Origin: an uncultured Oscillospiraceae bacterium
GTDB taxonomy: Bacteria; Bacillota; Clostridia; Oscillospirales; Acutalibacteraceae
Direction: 5' to 3'
Assembly (NCBI GenBank): GCA_910587835.1
Contig: CAJUNQ010000069.1
Location: forward strand, 1 to 28,064
DNA: 28,064 nt
Shown here: positions 15,598 to 23,475 of the stretch, piece after piece
Layout of the letters: every line of letters starts with the position of its first letter
How positions within the stretch are numbered: the stretch's first letter is position 1
The notes under the pieces: generated by a model
What the model saw: the letters and a program-made list of their open reading frames with translations, nothing else
The model's database searches: none
What the model was told of the DNA's origin: nothing
Position numbers and translations under genes: made by a program

Positions 15598-16797
15598 ATG
15601 CTGGCGGCAATTTTTCATCTGCTCTCAGGGTATGTAGAGTTTCAGGTGCATGGGGACGGGGCGCGGCTCTTTACCGTGGCGGCAAAGCGGGGCTTTAACC
15701 TGTGGGGCTTCTGCCGACGGGAGGGGCTGGCGGTGGCTAGGGTCCGGCCCGGGGTATACAAAAAAATGCGGGCCCTGTGCAGACGCTGCGGCGTGCGCAC
15801 CCGGCTTGTACAAAAAAGAGGCGCGCCCTTTCAGCTGCGCCGCCTGCAAAAGCGCAAGTCGCTGCTTGTGGGAGCTGTGGCGGGAGCGGCGTTATATGTG
15901 TTTCTCTCCGGCTTTGTCTGGGGGGTCTCCATCACCGGCGCCCAGAATGTCACCCCCCGGGAGATTACCCAGGCTGCCAGGAACTGCGGAGTCTATGTAG
16001 GGGGGCCGCGGAAGGGCTTTACCCCCAAAAACGCCAGCGGCAGCATTCTCACCCAACTGCCCCGGCTCAGCTGGGCCAGTGTGAACACCAACGGCTGCTT
16101 TGTAGAGATAGCGGTGAAGGAGGGTGCCCAGGCCCCGGCCCTGGAGGAGAAGGGGGTGCTCTCCAACATTGTAGCAGGCCGGGAGGGCCGGGTGGTGGAG
16201 ATTCAGGCCCGTCAGGGCAGGCCTGAGGTGTCCCTGGGGGACACGGTGACCCAGGACCAGCTGTTGATTGCGGGCCTCTATCAGGAGGCGCCGGACCCCT
16301 ACGGGATTCAGCCCCCGGAGCTCTACCAGCGCGCCGGAGCCGCCCGGGGCAAGGTGGTGGCGGAAACCTACCGGGAGTTCACCGTGCAGGTGGGCGCCAG
16401 CCGGACGGAGCATATCGAAAGCGGCAGGGAGACCGCCCAGTGGCTGGAAATCTTCGGCCTGCGGATTCCTCTGGGGCTGTGGTCCAAGCCCCAGGGGCCG
16501 GTGCGAACCTATCAGGAGAGCAGCTGGCTGACTCTGCTGGGGGTTCAGATGCCTCTGGGGCTGCGGAGGCAGGTGACGGTGTTTCTCACAGAGGAGGAGC
16601 GGCCGCTCACCAAAAAGGAGCAGAAGACCGCCGCCCTGCTGAAGCTTCGGGAGGCTCAACGGACCGCCCTACCCCCAGGGGGGAGCGTGAAGGAGGAAAA
16701 GCTGGAATATGTGTTTGCCGATGGGATGTGCATTCTTCACGCCAGAAGCCGCTGCTTGGAGGACATTGGAGTGGAACGGGTGATTTCTGTGGAATAG
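15598..16797 (+). CDS. yqfD: Sporulation protein YqfD
   Basis: A 399-residue protein required for efficient sporulation in model species, where it is made in the mother cell. The N-terminal ~85 residues form a small cytoplasmic region with R-G-F-N-L-W and R-R-C-G-V-R-T-R. One membrane helix follows (about 87-108: L-L-V-G-A-V-A-G-A-A-L-Y-V-F-L-S-G-F-V-W), then a long outer domain that starts with the family's I-T-G-A-Q-N-V-T-P-R-E-I and includes L-S-W-A-S-V-N-T-N-G-C and V-A-G-R-E-G-R-V-V-E-I. Length and order match YqfD. TAGGAGG lies immediately after the yqfC stop codon and 6-7 nt before the ATG. The promoter of phoH begins 45 nt downstream. Confidence 0.92.
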   Translation: MLAAIFHLLSGYVEFQVHGDGARLFTVAAKRGFNLWGFCRREGLAVARVRPGVYKKMRALCRRCGVRTRLVQKRGAPFQLRRLQKRKSLLVGAVAGAALYVFLSGFVWGVSITGAQNVTPREITQAARNCGVYVGGPRKGFTPKNASGSILTQLPRLSWASVNTNGCFVEIAVKEGAQAPALEEKGVLSNIVAGREGRVVEIQARQGRPEVSLGDTVTQDQLLIAGLYQEAPDPYGIQPPELYQRAGAARGKVVAETYREFTVQVGASRTEHIESGRETAQWLEIFGLRIPLGLWSKPQGPVRTYQESSWLTLLGVQMPLGLRRQVTVFLTEEERPLTKKEQKTAALLKLREAQRTALPPGGSVKEEKLEYVFADGMCILHARSRCLEDIGVERVISVE

Positions 16798-16842
16798 CCA
16801 AAAGTGTTGAAATATTTTTGAGGTTTTCGTGAATTTTGGGGT

Positions 16843-16872
16843 TGAACAATGGAGGCGTTTTGTGGTATAATG
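16843..16872 (+). promoter_or_regulatory. Promoter of the phoH-ybeY-dgkA-era operon (sigma-A type)
   Basis: TTGAAC (16843-16848) and a perfect TATAAT (16867-16872) are separated by 18 nt. This gives vegetative expression independent of the sporulation pair upstream. The predicted leader is about 110 nt. Confidence 0.7.
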
Positions 16873-16991
16873 GGGCCAAAGACCAGAGCGCGTCTATTGA
16901 AAAAGGAAAGCAGGGCGTTCCTCTGCCAAAAGCGGGAGAGGAGAGGCCCTGAAGGCGTGGAGACAGCCTCCGCCCTTGGAAAGGATGTCAC

Positions 16992-17969
16992 TTGGAAATC
17001 AAGATCAGTCTGGACAGAATGGAACAGGCTGCTGAGCTGTTTGGCAGCTTTGACAGCAATATCCGGCTTATCGAGCAGGAGTACGGGGTCTCGCTGGTGT
17101 TCCGGGACTCGGAGCTGAAGATCAACGGGGAGGACCCCCAGCAGACAGACCGGGCCGCCCGGGCCTTGCGGGCGTTGGTCACGCTGATTGGCGGCGGCGA
17201 GAGCCTGAGCGAGCAGAACGTGCGCTACTGCATCCAGCTGGTGGCCGAGGACAGCGAGCAGCGGGTGGCGACCCTGGCCGGGGACTGCATCTGCGTCACC
17301 AGCAAGGGCAAGCCCATCAAGCCCAAAACTCTGGGCCAGCGCACCTATTGCGACAATATCAGGGACAATACCATTACCATCGGGGTAGGCCCGGCCGGCA
17401 CAGGCAAAACCTATCTGGCGGTGGCCATGGCGGTCACAGCCTTTCGGGCCCAGCAGGTGAACCGCATCATTCTCACCCGCCCGGCTGTGGAGGCAGGGGA
17501 GAAGCTGGGCTTTCTGCCCGGCGACCTGCAGCAGAAGGTAGACCCCTACCTGCGCCCCCTGTACGACGCTCTGTTTGACATGCTGGGCGCTGAGACCTAT
17601 CAGCGTTTTGTGGAGCGGGGGAACATCGAGGTGGCCCCTCTGGCCTATATGCGGGGCCGCACCCTGGACGACAGCTTTATCATACTGGATGAGGCCCAGA
17701 ACACCACCGGGGAGCAGATGAAAATGTTCCTCACCCGGCTGGGCTTCAACTCAAAAATGGTCATCACCGGCGACGTCACCCAGATCGACCTGCCTGACGG
17801 CAAGCGCAGCGGCCTGAAGGAGGCGGTGCGGGTGCTGCGCGGGGTAGAGGATATCGCCATTTTCCGTTTTACCGAAAAGGACGTTGTGCGCCACAAGCTG
17901 GTGCAGGACATCATCCGGGCCTATGAGCGGGCCAGCCGGAGCAGTCAGCAGACGGACCGGCGCCCATAA
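16992..17969 (+). CDS. phoH: PhoH-like ATPase
   Basis: A cytoplasmic P-loop ATPase of the PhoH family, linked to RNA metabolism because it is so often encoded next to ybeY and era. The 325 residues contain Walker A G-P-A-G-T-G-K-T (133-140), Walker B F-I-I-L-D-E-A-Q-N (229-236) and a T-G-D-x-T-Q-I-D-L motif. The first ~100 residues include the KH-like region that starts with L-F-G-S-F-D-S-N-I-R-L-I-E. The start is TTG at 16992, supported by AAAGGA (16980-16985) 6 nt upstream. The next in-frame ATG (17019) would remove the first strand and lacks such a site. It is the first gene of the operon, followed by ybeY after 46 nt. Confidence 0.92.
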   Translation: MEIKISLDRMEQAAELFGSFDSNIRLIEQEYGVSLVFRDSELKINGEDPQQTDRAARALRALVTLIGGGESLSEQNVRYCIQLVAEDSEQRVATLAGDCICVTSKGKPIKPKTLGQRTYCDNIRDNTITIGVGPAGTGKTYLAVAMAVTAFRAQQVNRIILTRPAVEAGEKLGFLPGDLQQKVDPYLRPLYDALFDMLGAETYQRFVERGNIEVAPLAYMRGRTLDDSFIILDEAQNTTGEQMKMFLTRLGFNSKMVITGDVTQIDLPDGKRSGLKEAVRVLRGVEDIAIFRFTEKDVVRHKLVQDIIRAYERASRSSQQTDRRP

Positions 17970-18015
17970 GCCAAGGGGTCAACCACCAGATCTCAACAGA
18001 AAGGAATGCTTAAAA

Positions 18016-18516
18016 ATGGAGAAGATCAGGGTCATTATTTCAAACCGACAGAAGCAGACCAGGGTGCCCACCGGTGTGCGTATGCTGATCCGCCGCTGCT
18101 GTCATGCTGTGCTCCAGATGGAGGGTTTTTCCGACCCGGCGGAGATCAGCGTGAGCTTTGTGGACAATGACCAGATCCGGGAGATGAATCGCCAGTACCG
18201 CAACAAAGACGCCGCCACGGACGTTCTCTCCTTCCCCATGGGCGAAAACGGGGTCTATGACGAAAACCGGGAGACCGGCGCGAAAATTCTGGGAGACATT
18301 GTCATCTCTGTGCCCCGGGCCATGGAGCAGGCCAAGACCTATGGCCACACCCTGGAGAGGGAGATCGGCTACCTGACCGCCCACTCCATGCTGCATCTTC
18401 TGGGGTATGACCACGAGGAGGGGGGCCTTGCCCGGGTGCGTATGCGGGAGAAGGAGGAGCGGGTCATGCGCGAGCTAGGCCTGCCCGCCAGCGGCAGCTA
18501 TGCCCCTGAGGAATGA
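18016..18516 (+). CDS. ybeY: Endoribonuclease YbeY (rRNA maturation factor)
   Basis: A zinc-dependent endoribonuclease involved in 16S rRNA 3' end maturation and ribosome quality control. The 166-residue product has the diagnostic metal site H-S-M-L-H-L-L-G-Y-D-H with His123, His127 and His133, and the upstream T-D-V-L-S-F-P and G-D-I-V-I-S segments. The reading frame is open further upstream through the end of phoH, but the ATG at 18016 follows AAAGGAA (18000-18006) and gives the usual length. The stop codon overlaps the dgkA start (ATGA), indicating translational coupling. Confidence 0.95.
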   Translation: MEKIRVIISNRQKQTRVPTGVRMLIRRCCHAVLQMEGFSDPAEISVSFVDNDQIREMNRQYRNKDAATDVLSFPMGENGVYDENRETGAKILGDIVISVPRAMEQAKTYGHTLEREIGYLTAHSMLHLLGYDHEEGGLARVRMREKEERVMRELGLPASGSYAPEE

Positions 18517-19007
18517 GGAGCGGCGGACAGCCCTTCAGGCGCGGCCTGCTGCACAGCTTTCGCTGTGCCTTTCGGGGCGTATGGCTGTGTCTGTGTTCAG
18601 AACGAAATATGCGCATACACGCCTTGGCCTGCGGGTATGTCCTGTTTTTTGCGGTCAAAATGGGGATTGCCTGGGGTGAGCTGGCCCTTTTGCTGCTGGC
18701 AATGGGCATGGTGACTGCCGCCGAGGCGTTGAACACTGCCATTGAAAAGCTTTGCGACTTTGTCCAGCCTCAGCAGGACAGACGCATTGGCGTGGTGAAG
18801 GACATGGCAGCGGGAGGCGTGGCGCTCGGCGCGGCTTTTGCGGCTCTGACCGGCGCCGCTGTTTTGCTGCGCCCGGAATTGTGGGAGGTCCTCCGGCAAA
18901 TTGCCGGAACGCCCTGGAAGCTGACGCTTTTTGCCGTGTCTCTGGGAGCGTCCCTGTGGGTGGTTTTTGGCCTGCCCCTTGTCCGGCCTGGGGACAGGAT
19001 GGAGTAG
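18513..19007 (+). CDS. dgkA: Diacylglycerol/undecaprenol kinase family membrane protein
   Basis: A small integral membrane kinase; the Bacillota members mainly phosphorylate undecaprenol to recycle the lipid carrier for cell-wall synthesis. Family marks are the F-R-R-G-L-L-H-S-F-R-C-A-F-R-G start, S-E-R-N-M-R-I-H, and the catalytic helix A-A-E-A-L-N-T-A-I-E-K-L-C-D. At 164 residues it is longer than the usual 120-140 because of an extra fourth hydrophobic helix at the C-terminus (about 137-158). The ATG overlaps the ybeY stop by 4 nt; the GAGG immediately before it is close, so translation is probably coupled. The place between ybeY and era is typical. Confidence 0.9.
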   Translation: MRSGGQPFRRGLLHSFRCAFRGVWLCLCSERNMRIHALACGYVLFFAVKMGIAWGELALLLLAMGMVTAAEALNTAIEKLCDFVQPQQDRRIGVVKDMAAGGVALGAAFAALTGAAVLLRPELWEVLRQIAGTPWKLTLFAVSLGASLWVVFGLPLVRPGDRME

Positions 19008-19040
19008 CAAGATTTGCAGGAAATGGGGGAGGAGGGGCCA

Positions 19041-19508
19041 ATGCCTCAACTGAACAAGGGCGGCAAGTTTGTGTTCGGCAAATCCCTGGTGCGGGAGGAT
19101 GGAAGCCTGTGCCTGCCAGAGCAGGCGGTCCGGGAGTACCACATTGGCAAGGAGGGCCAGGTGTACCTTTTTACTGGCGCGAAGTCCACTGGCGGCTTCT
19201 GCGTCACCCGCAAGGGACTGCTTGCTCCCTCCCGGCTGGGCCATATTTTGCGGGAGATGCCCCGGCTGAATGCCTGCACTCTGCCTGAAGGGGAGTTAGC
19301 CCCCTATAAAGGCCGGCGATATGGCTGGCTGAGGGTGTCGCCCCAGGGTATGCTTGTGCTGCCGGAGGCGTTGCTGCAGGACCTGGCACTGACACCAGGC
19401 ATGGAACTGCTGTGTATTCGCAGCAGCGATATTGCGTTTACTCTGGGGGCGCGGGGGCCGCTGATTGAGCGGGCCAAGAATTTTTCCGGGGAAATACCGG
19501 TTTATTAA
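19041..19508 (+). CDS. Protein with two AbrB-like repeats, function unknown
   Basis: A 155-residue protein, starting M-P-Q-L-N-K-G-G. The frame extends upstream to a TTG at 19014 and an ATG at 19023, but a strong GGAGGAGG (19028-19035) just before the ATG at 19041 decides the start. Two segments have the rhythm of the AbrB/SpoVT/MazE swapped-hairpin fold: residues about 10-55 (G-S-L-C-L-P-E-Q-A-V-R-E-Y-H-I, then a G and hydrophobic strands) and about 96-140 (Q-G-M-L-V-L-P-E-A-L-L-Q-D-L-A-L, then P-G-M-E-L-L-C-I). If real, this is one polypeptide carrying both halves of what is usually a homodimeric DNA-binding unit. I do not recognise the protein as a named family. It is cotranscribed between dgkA and era, and is 19 nt before the era start. 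Confidence 0.7.
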   Translation: MPQLNKGGKFVFGKSLVREDGSLCLPEQAVREYHIGKEGQVYLFTGAKSTGGFCVTRKGLLAPSRLGHILREMPRLNACTLPEGELAPYKGRRYGWLRVSPQGMLVLPEALLQDLALTPGMELLCIRSSDIAFTLGARGPLIERAKNFSGEIPVY

Positions 19509-19527
19509 CAAACAGGAAAGGAAAGCT

Positions 19528-20433
19528 ATGGAGAAACAGAATTCAGCCTGCATTGCCATTGTAGGCCGTCCAAATGTGGGTAAATCCACTATATTGAACA
19601 AGCTGATCCGAGAGAAAATCGCTATTGTGTCTAAAAAGCCCCAAACAACCCGCACCCGCATCATGGGGGTGTTGACTGAGGGGGAGGACCAGCTGGTGTT
19701 TCTGGACACCCCCGGCCTGTTGAAGCCCCGGAATTCTCTGGGGGATTACATGCTGCAGTCAGTGAACGCCGCCCTGGACGGAGTAGACGCCGGCCTGCTG
19801 GTGGTGGAGGCCGGTGCGCCGGTGTCCAAGGCGGACGAGGAGCTGATTGACCGGTTTTACCGGGGGCGGCTTCCGGCGGTGCTGGCCATCAACAAAATCG
19901 ACACCCTGCCGGACAAGTCCCGGCTGATGGAGCAGATTGCCGGCTATGCGGAGAGGTTTGATTTTCGCGCGGTGGTGCCTGTGTCCGCCCGCCATGGGGA
20001 CGGCATGGACGAGCTGCTGGAAGAGCTGAAGGGCCTGGCCCAGCCAGGGGGCTGGCTGTTTGAGGAGGACACCCTTACCGACCAGCCCGAGCGGGTGCTG
20101 GCCGCTGAGTTTGTGCGGGAAAAGGTGCTGCGGCTGCTGGACCAGGAGATTCCCCACGGGGTGGCCTCGGTGACCGAGCACATGCGGGAGGAGGACGGCC
20201 TGTTGGAGATTCACGTCACCCTCTACTGCGAGAAGGCCAACCACAAGGCGATTCTGATTGGCAAGGGGGGCTCTATGCTGAAAAAGATCGGCAGCGCGGC
20301 CCGGCAGGACCTGGAAAGATTCTTTGACTGCAAGGTGAATTTGCAGCTGTGGGTCAAGGTGAAAGAGGACTGGCGGCAGCGGCCGGAGACTCTGCTGGGC
20401 CTGGGATTTTCGGAGAAAAACCTGGAATTGTAG
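19528..20433 (+). CDS. era: GTPase Era
   Basis: Essential ribosome-assembly GTPase that binds the 3' end of 16S rRNA in the small subunit. The 301-residue product has all G motifs: G1 G-R-P-N-V-G-K-S-T (13-21), the switch region with K-K-P-Q-T-T-R-T, G3 D-T-P-G, G4 N-K-I-D and G5 S-A-R. The C-terminal KH domain follows, with H-K-A-I-L-I-G-K-G-G. The start at 19528 is preceded by GGAAAGGAAA at proper spacing; the open frame extends 21 codons upstream into the preceding gene without a site. It is the last gene of the operon and ends in a terminator 25 nt later. Together with ybeY and phoH it forms a ribosome-maturation cluster. Confidence 0.97.
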   Translation: MEKQNSACIAIVGRPNVGKSTILNKLIREKIAIVSKKPQTTRTRIMGVLTEGEDQLVFLDTPGLLKPRNSLGDYMLQSVNAALDGVDAGLLVVEAGAPVSKADEELIDRFYRGRLPAVLAINKIDTLPDKSRLMEQIAGYAERFDFRAVVPVSARHGDGMDELLEELKGLAQPGGWLFEEDTLTDQPERVLAAEFVREKVLRLLDQEIPHGVASVTEHMREEDGLLEIHVTLYCEKANHKAILIGKGGSMLKKIGSAARQDLERFFDCKVNLQLWVKVKEDWRQRPETLLGLGFSEKNLEL

Positions 20434-20457
20434 CGCACAAAATAGCATAAAATGGGA

Positions 20458-20489
20458 AAAGGAGCGCCCCTCAAGGCACTCCTTTCTTT
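20458..20489. terminator. Terminator between era and the GNAT gene
   Basis: AAAGGAGCGCC (20458-20468) pairs with GGCACTCCTTT (20475-20485) with a single mismatch, followed by CTTT. On the minus strand the stem is followed by TTTT, so it can serve both convergent genes. Confidence 0.75.
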
Positions 20490-20491
20490 AA

Positions 20492-21321
20492 TTATAGCTC
20501 TTTTTCTCCCATCCATTGGCGGCGGACAGTCTGGAAGCCCAGCTTGCTATACCACTTTTCCAGCCAGACATAGCGCAGCTCGATCAGGGTACAGCCCTGG
20601 TTTTTCAGCCATTGAATGCCATTGGCGACCATGTCCATGCCAATGCCCCGCTCCTGCTCAGCAGGTATCACGCCCACACAGCCTACACAGCCGACCTGAT
20701 GCCCAGGCCGAAGAAAACGCCCGCCATTGGGAGCGAGAATCTCAAACCCCACAATCCTCCTGTCCAGAACAGCCAGATAGATGGAGTCCACACAGCTCTC
20801 AAAATTGCTGGGCCAGTTGGGCTCCGCGGCTTCCACAGCGGCCAGCAGTTCAGGCATGTCAGCAGCAGTGGCCATGCGGTAGCTGAGGCCTTCCGGCGCA
20901 GGCGGGATGTCCAGATGTTCAGCGTCAAACCCATCCAGAGGCAGCTCCATGTTAACACTGGTCCAGCTGGCGGTGTAGCCCCGCTTCTCAAAAAAGGTGA
21001 CATTCTCGCCCACAACCGGTACGCCCTGCAGCAAATAGTGAGGGCCGCAGCCTAAAGTGAGCTTCTTCTCCCCCTGGCTGCGGATGTACGCCTCAGCCGC
21101 CCCAGCAGCCGGGAGCCCATCCCTTGCCTGCGGTGGTTTTCCGCCACGCACAGCACGGGAATGGACCCGCCGTGAATCATGGCATACCCCGCCGGCCGGC
21201 CCTGGACATATTCCGCAATTACATGGGCTTCCTGGGGCTTTAACAGATTTTCAAACCATGCCCGGCTTGTCTGATACTCCGGGAAGCAGTGAAGGAACAA
21301 GTCAAACAGTTGGTCCGTCAT
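20492..21321 (-). pseudogene. Double-domain GNAT acetyltransferase, single-base frameshift
   Basis: Acetyl-CoA-dependent N-acetyltransferase of unknown substrate. The N-terminal part begins at the ATG at 21321 behind AAAGGAG and reads M-T-D-Q-L-F to the acetyl-CoA loop R-R-Q-G-M-G-S-R-L-L. It then runs out of frame at a run of four C's on the plus strand (21100-21103). One extra G on the coding strand restores L-L-G-A-A-E-A-Y-I-R-S-Q-G and continues to the stop at 20492, giving about 276 residues. The second half contains another GNAT-like segment, with V-I-P-A-E-Q-E-R-G-I-G-M, a second Q/R-x-x-G-x-G/A-like loop, and a Y-S-K-L-G-F end. It may be a real mutation or a homopolymer sequencing error; the nearby rpsB shows the same kind of lesion. 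Confidence 0.8.
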
Positions 21322-21334
21322 GGTGCGCTCCTTT

Positions 21335-21372
21335 CAAAAACAAAGTGGGAAATGCCGCCAAGCATTTCCCAC
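21335..21372 (-). terminator. Terminator of the rpsB-tsf operon
   Basis: A perfect 11-bp stem GTGGGAAATGC/GCATTTCCCAC (21345-21355 with 21362-21372) is followed on the minus strand by TTTGTTTTT. The T-tract runs straight into the ribosome binding site of the GNAT gene. Confidence 0.9.
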
Positions 21373-21393
21373 GAAAATACGAGATTTGTAAAA

Positions 21394-22308
21394 TTACTTC
21401 ACCATGCTGGCGATTTCCTCAGCAAAGTTGTCCTCGCGCTTCTCCAGGCCCTCGCCCTTCTCAAAGCGGGTGAACGCAGTGATTTTGATATCGCCGCCCA
21501 GTTCCTTGGCAACGCTTTCGGTGTACTGCTTCACGCTCATGCTGCCGTCCTGCACATAGGCCTGGTCCACCAGGCAGATCTCCTTGAAGAACTTGCCCAG
21601 CCGGCCGGTGACAATCTTCTCGGCAATATTGGCAGGCTTGCCCTCGTCCACGATCTGCTGGGTGAGAATCTCCTTCTCCTTCTCCACCCGCTCGGCAGGA
21701 ACAGCGCTCTCGTCCAGATACTCGGGGTTCAGCGCGGCAATCTGCATAGCGACATTGTGGGCATAGGTCTTGAAGCCCTCAGTGGCGGCAATGGCCTCGT
21801 CCACGTCAAACTTGACGATAACGCCGATGCGGCCCCCGGCATGGACATAAGAGGTGACAGCCCCCTCATAGCGGGCAAAACGGCGAACCTTGATGTTCTC
21901 GCCAATGGTGAGAATCTTGTCCTTCAGCAGAGCGTCCACCGTCATGTCGCTGCCATGGGCCTTGCAGGCCAGCAGAGCGTCCAGGTCGGCGGGGTTCTCA
22001 TAGATCACCGTGTCGGCGCAGGTCTTTACAAAAGCCTGGAACTCGGCGTTCTTGGCCACAAAGTCGGTCTCGGCATTGACCTCAACAGCAACGGCCACCT
22101 TGCCGCACTCGCTGACCTCGGCAAAGGCCACGCCCTCGGCGGCAATGCGCCCGGCCTTCTTCACAGAGGCGGCCAACCCCTTCTCGCGCAGCAGGTCAAC
22201 AGCCTTGTCCATATTGCCCTCAGCCTCGGTCAGGGCCTTTTTGCAGTCCATCATGCCGCAGCCGGTCTTCTCCCGGAGGGCGGCAACGTCCTTAGCGGTA
22301 AAATTCAT
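21394..22308 (-). CDS. tsf: Translation elongation factor Ts
   Basis: Guanine nucleotide exchange factor that regenerates EF-Tu-GTP. The 304-residue product has the N-terminal UBA-like domain with the classic V-A-A-L-R-E-K-T-G-C-G-M-M-D-C-K-K-A-L segment and the T-D-F-V-A-K-N core motif, followed by two further core subdomains. Length is normal. GGAAGGAT lies about 10 nt before the ATG. It is the second gene of the rpsB-tsf operon, separated from rpsB by a 149-nt spacer that contains a 7-bp hairpin (22353-22359 with 22369-22375). That spacer might reduce readthrough or stabilise the message. A strong terminator follows. Confidence 0.97.
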   Translation of the reverse strand: MNFTAKDVAALREKTGCGMMDCKKALTEAEGNMDKAVDLLREKGLAASVKKAGRIAAEGVAFAEVSECGKVAVAVEVNAETDFVAKNAEFQAFVKTCADTVIYENPADLDALLACKAHGSDMTVDALLKDKILTIGENIKVRRFARYEGAVTSYVHAGGRIGVIVKFDVDEAIAATEGFKTYAHNVAMQIAALNPEYLDESAVPAERVEKEKEILTQQIVDEGKPANIAEKIVTGRLGKFFKEICLVDQAYVQDGSMSVKQYTESVAKELGGDIKITAFTRFEKGEGLEKREDNFAEEIASMVK

Positions 22309-22457
22309 GGGTTTAACATCCTTCCTGTATAGTATGCCCAGAGCAGAGGGGGCGCTGGCGGCTAATCTGCCAGCGGACTGCCGGACTATGCCGGACTTTT
22401 CAGCCCCCGCGCCTCTGCCTGACGCTTTATGATAATCGCTCTTGAGAATGAGTGGAC

Positions 22458-23212
22458 TTACTCCGCAGCTTCCTCAGCGGGGGCCTCGGCCTCCTCCGCC
22501 TCAGGCTCCTGCCGGGCGGCAGCGCCCATCTGGCCCTCGCGGCCCTCGATGACGGCGTCGGCCATGGCGCTGGCAATCAGCTTGACGGCGCGGATGGCGT
22601 CGTCGTTGCCGGGAATCACATAATCAATCTCATCCGGGTCGCAGTTGGTGTCCACAATGGCCACAATGGGGATGTGCAGCTTGCGGGCCTCAGACACGGC
22701 AATGCGCTCCTTGCGGGGGTCCTCACTGAACAGGGCACCGGGATAGGACTTCATGTCCTTGATGCCGCCCAGGTACTTTTCTAGCTTCTCAATTTCCAGC
22801 TGAAGCTTGGTGACCTCTTTCTTGGGCAGCAGGTCAAAGGTGCCGTCCTCCTCCATTTTGCGCAGCTGGGCAGACGCTGGATGCGGGTGCGGATGGTGGA
22901 GAAGTTGGTGAGCATGCCGCCCAGCCAGCGGGCGTTCACAAAGTAAGCGCCGGCGCGGGTAGCCTCCTCGCGCACAGACTCCTGGGCCTGCTTTTTGGTG
23001 CCCACAAACAAGATGTTCTTGCCCTCGGTAGCCAGGTCGCGGACGAAATTGTAGGCCTCCTCCAGCTTACGCACCGTCTTCTGCAGGTCAATGATATAGA
23101 TACCATTGCGCTCGGTGAAGATGTAAGGGGCCATTTTGGGGTTCCAGCGGCGGGTCTGGTGGCCGAAGTGAACGCCGGCCTCCAGCAGCTGCTTCATAGA
23201 TACGACTGCCAT
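22458..23212 (-). CDS. rpsB: 30S ribosomal protein S2, reading frame broken by one missing base
   Basis: Essential small-subunit protein. The start M-A-V-V-S-M-K-Q-L-L-E-A-G-V-H-F-G-H at 23212 follows AGGAGG at 9-nt spacing. Reading is normal through W-L-G-G-M-L-T-N-F-S-T-I-R-T-R-I-Q-R-L, then shifts frame near 22870-22871. Downstream, Q-L-R-K-M-E-E-D-G-T-F-D-L-L-P-K-K-E-V continues in another frame to the stop at 22458. Inserting one base there (CTGCCCAG to CTGGCCCAG) gives Leu-Ala-Gln-Leu and an intact protein of about 251 residues with the usual S2 end plus a Glu/Ala-rich tail. Because S2 cannot be dispensed with, I treat the gene as functional and the missing base as a probable sequence error. 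It is the first gene of rpsB-tsf. Confidence 0.93.
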
Positions 23213-23348
23213 TTGAAAATACCTCCTGGTTTTATCCTCCGCCGGGACAAATTTTTTGCGGGCCGACCGCAGCCAGCCTCCCTCAGCCATTGTTCAGAAA
23301 GGGGAGAGGCCTTGGACCAGAGCCACAGTCCCGGCGTGTGTTTTGGCA
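23213..23348 (-). promoter_or_regulatory. Structured 5' leader of rpsB-tsf, possible r-protein autoregulatory element
   Basis: From the predicted start site the leader is about 136 nt. CGCCGGGAC at +12 (23328-23336 on the plus strand) pairs perfectly with GTCCCGGCG (23240-23248), closing a ~97-nt domain just upstream of the AGGAGG. Inside are GCC(TC)TCCC/GGGAGGC and TGCGG/CCGCA stems. Autoregulation by S2 is known in Escherichia coli; for this leader it is only inferred from position and foldability. Confidence 0.45.
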
Positions 23349-23354
23349 TCTGGT

Positions 23355-23383
23355 ATTATACCACAACCTGTTGTGGGAATCAA
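23355..23383 (-). promoter_or_regulatory. rpsB-tsf promoter (sigma-A type)
   Basis: On the minus strand, TTGATT (23378-23383) and a perfect TATAAT (23355-23360) are separated by 17 nt, placing the start near 23348. Confidence 0.8.
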
Positions 23384-23447
23384 GCCTTTTTCCCCAGTTA
23401 TTCCAAAAAAAACTTCAGCCGGATGGGCAAAAAATTTCAAAAACCGG

Positions 23448-23475
23448 TAGACATTTTCGCAGATTATGTTAAAAT
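23448..23475 (+). promoter_or_regulatory. Promoter of the SH3 lipoprotein operon
   Basis: TAGACA (23448-23453) and TAAAAT (23470-23475) are separated by 16 nt, with an extended TG at 23467-23468. It points away from the rpsB promoter and would give a leader of about 185 nt. Inside that leader a 20-codon open frame (23505-23567) has a G-rich purine run upstream but no other support. Confidence 0.55.

Noticed and set aside
22458..23290. Programmed frameshifting in rpsB
   Set aside because: No slippery heptamer or downstream structure is evident, S2 is not known to use frameshifting, and a second nearby gene shows the same kind of one-base loss.
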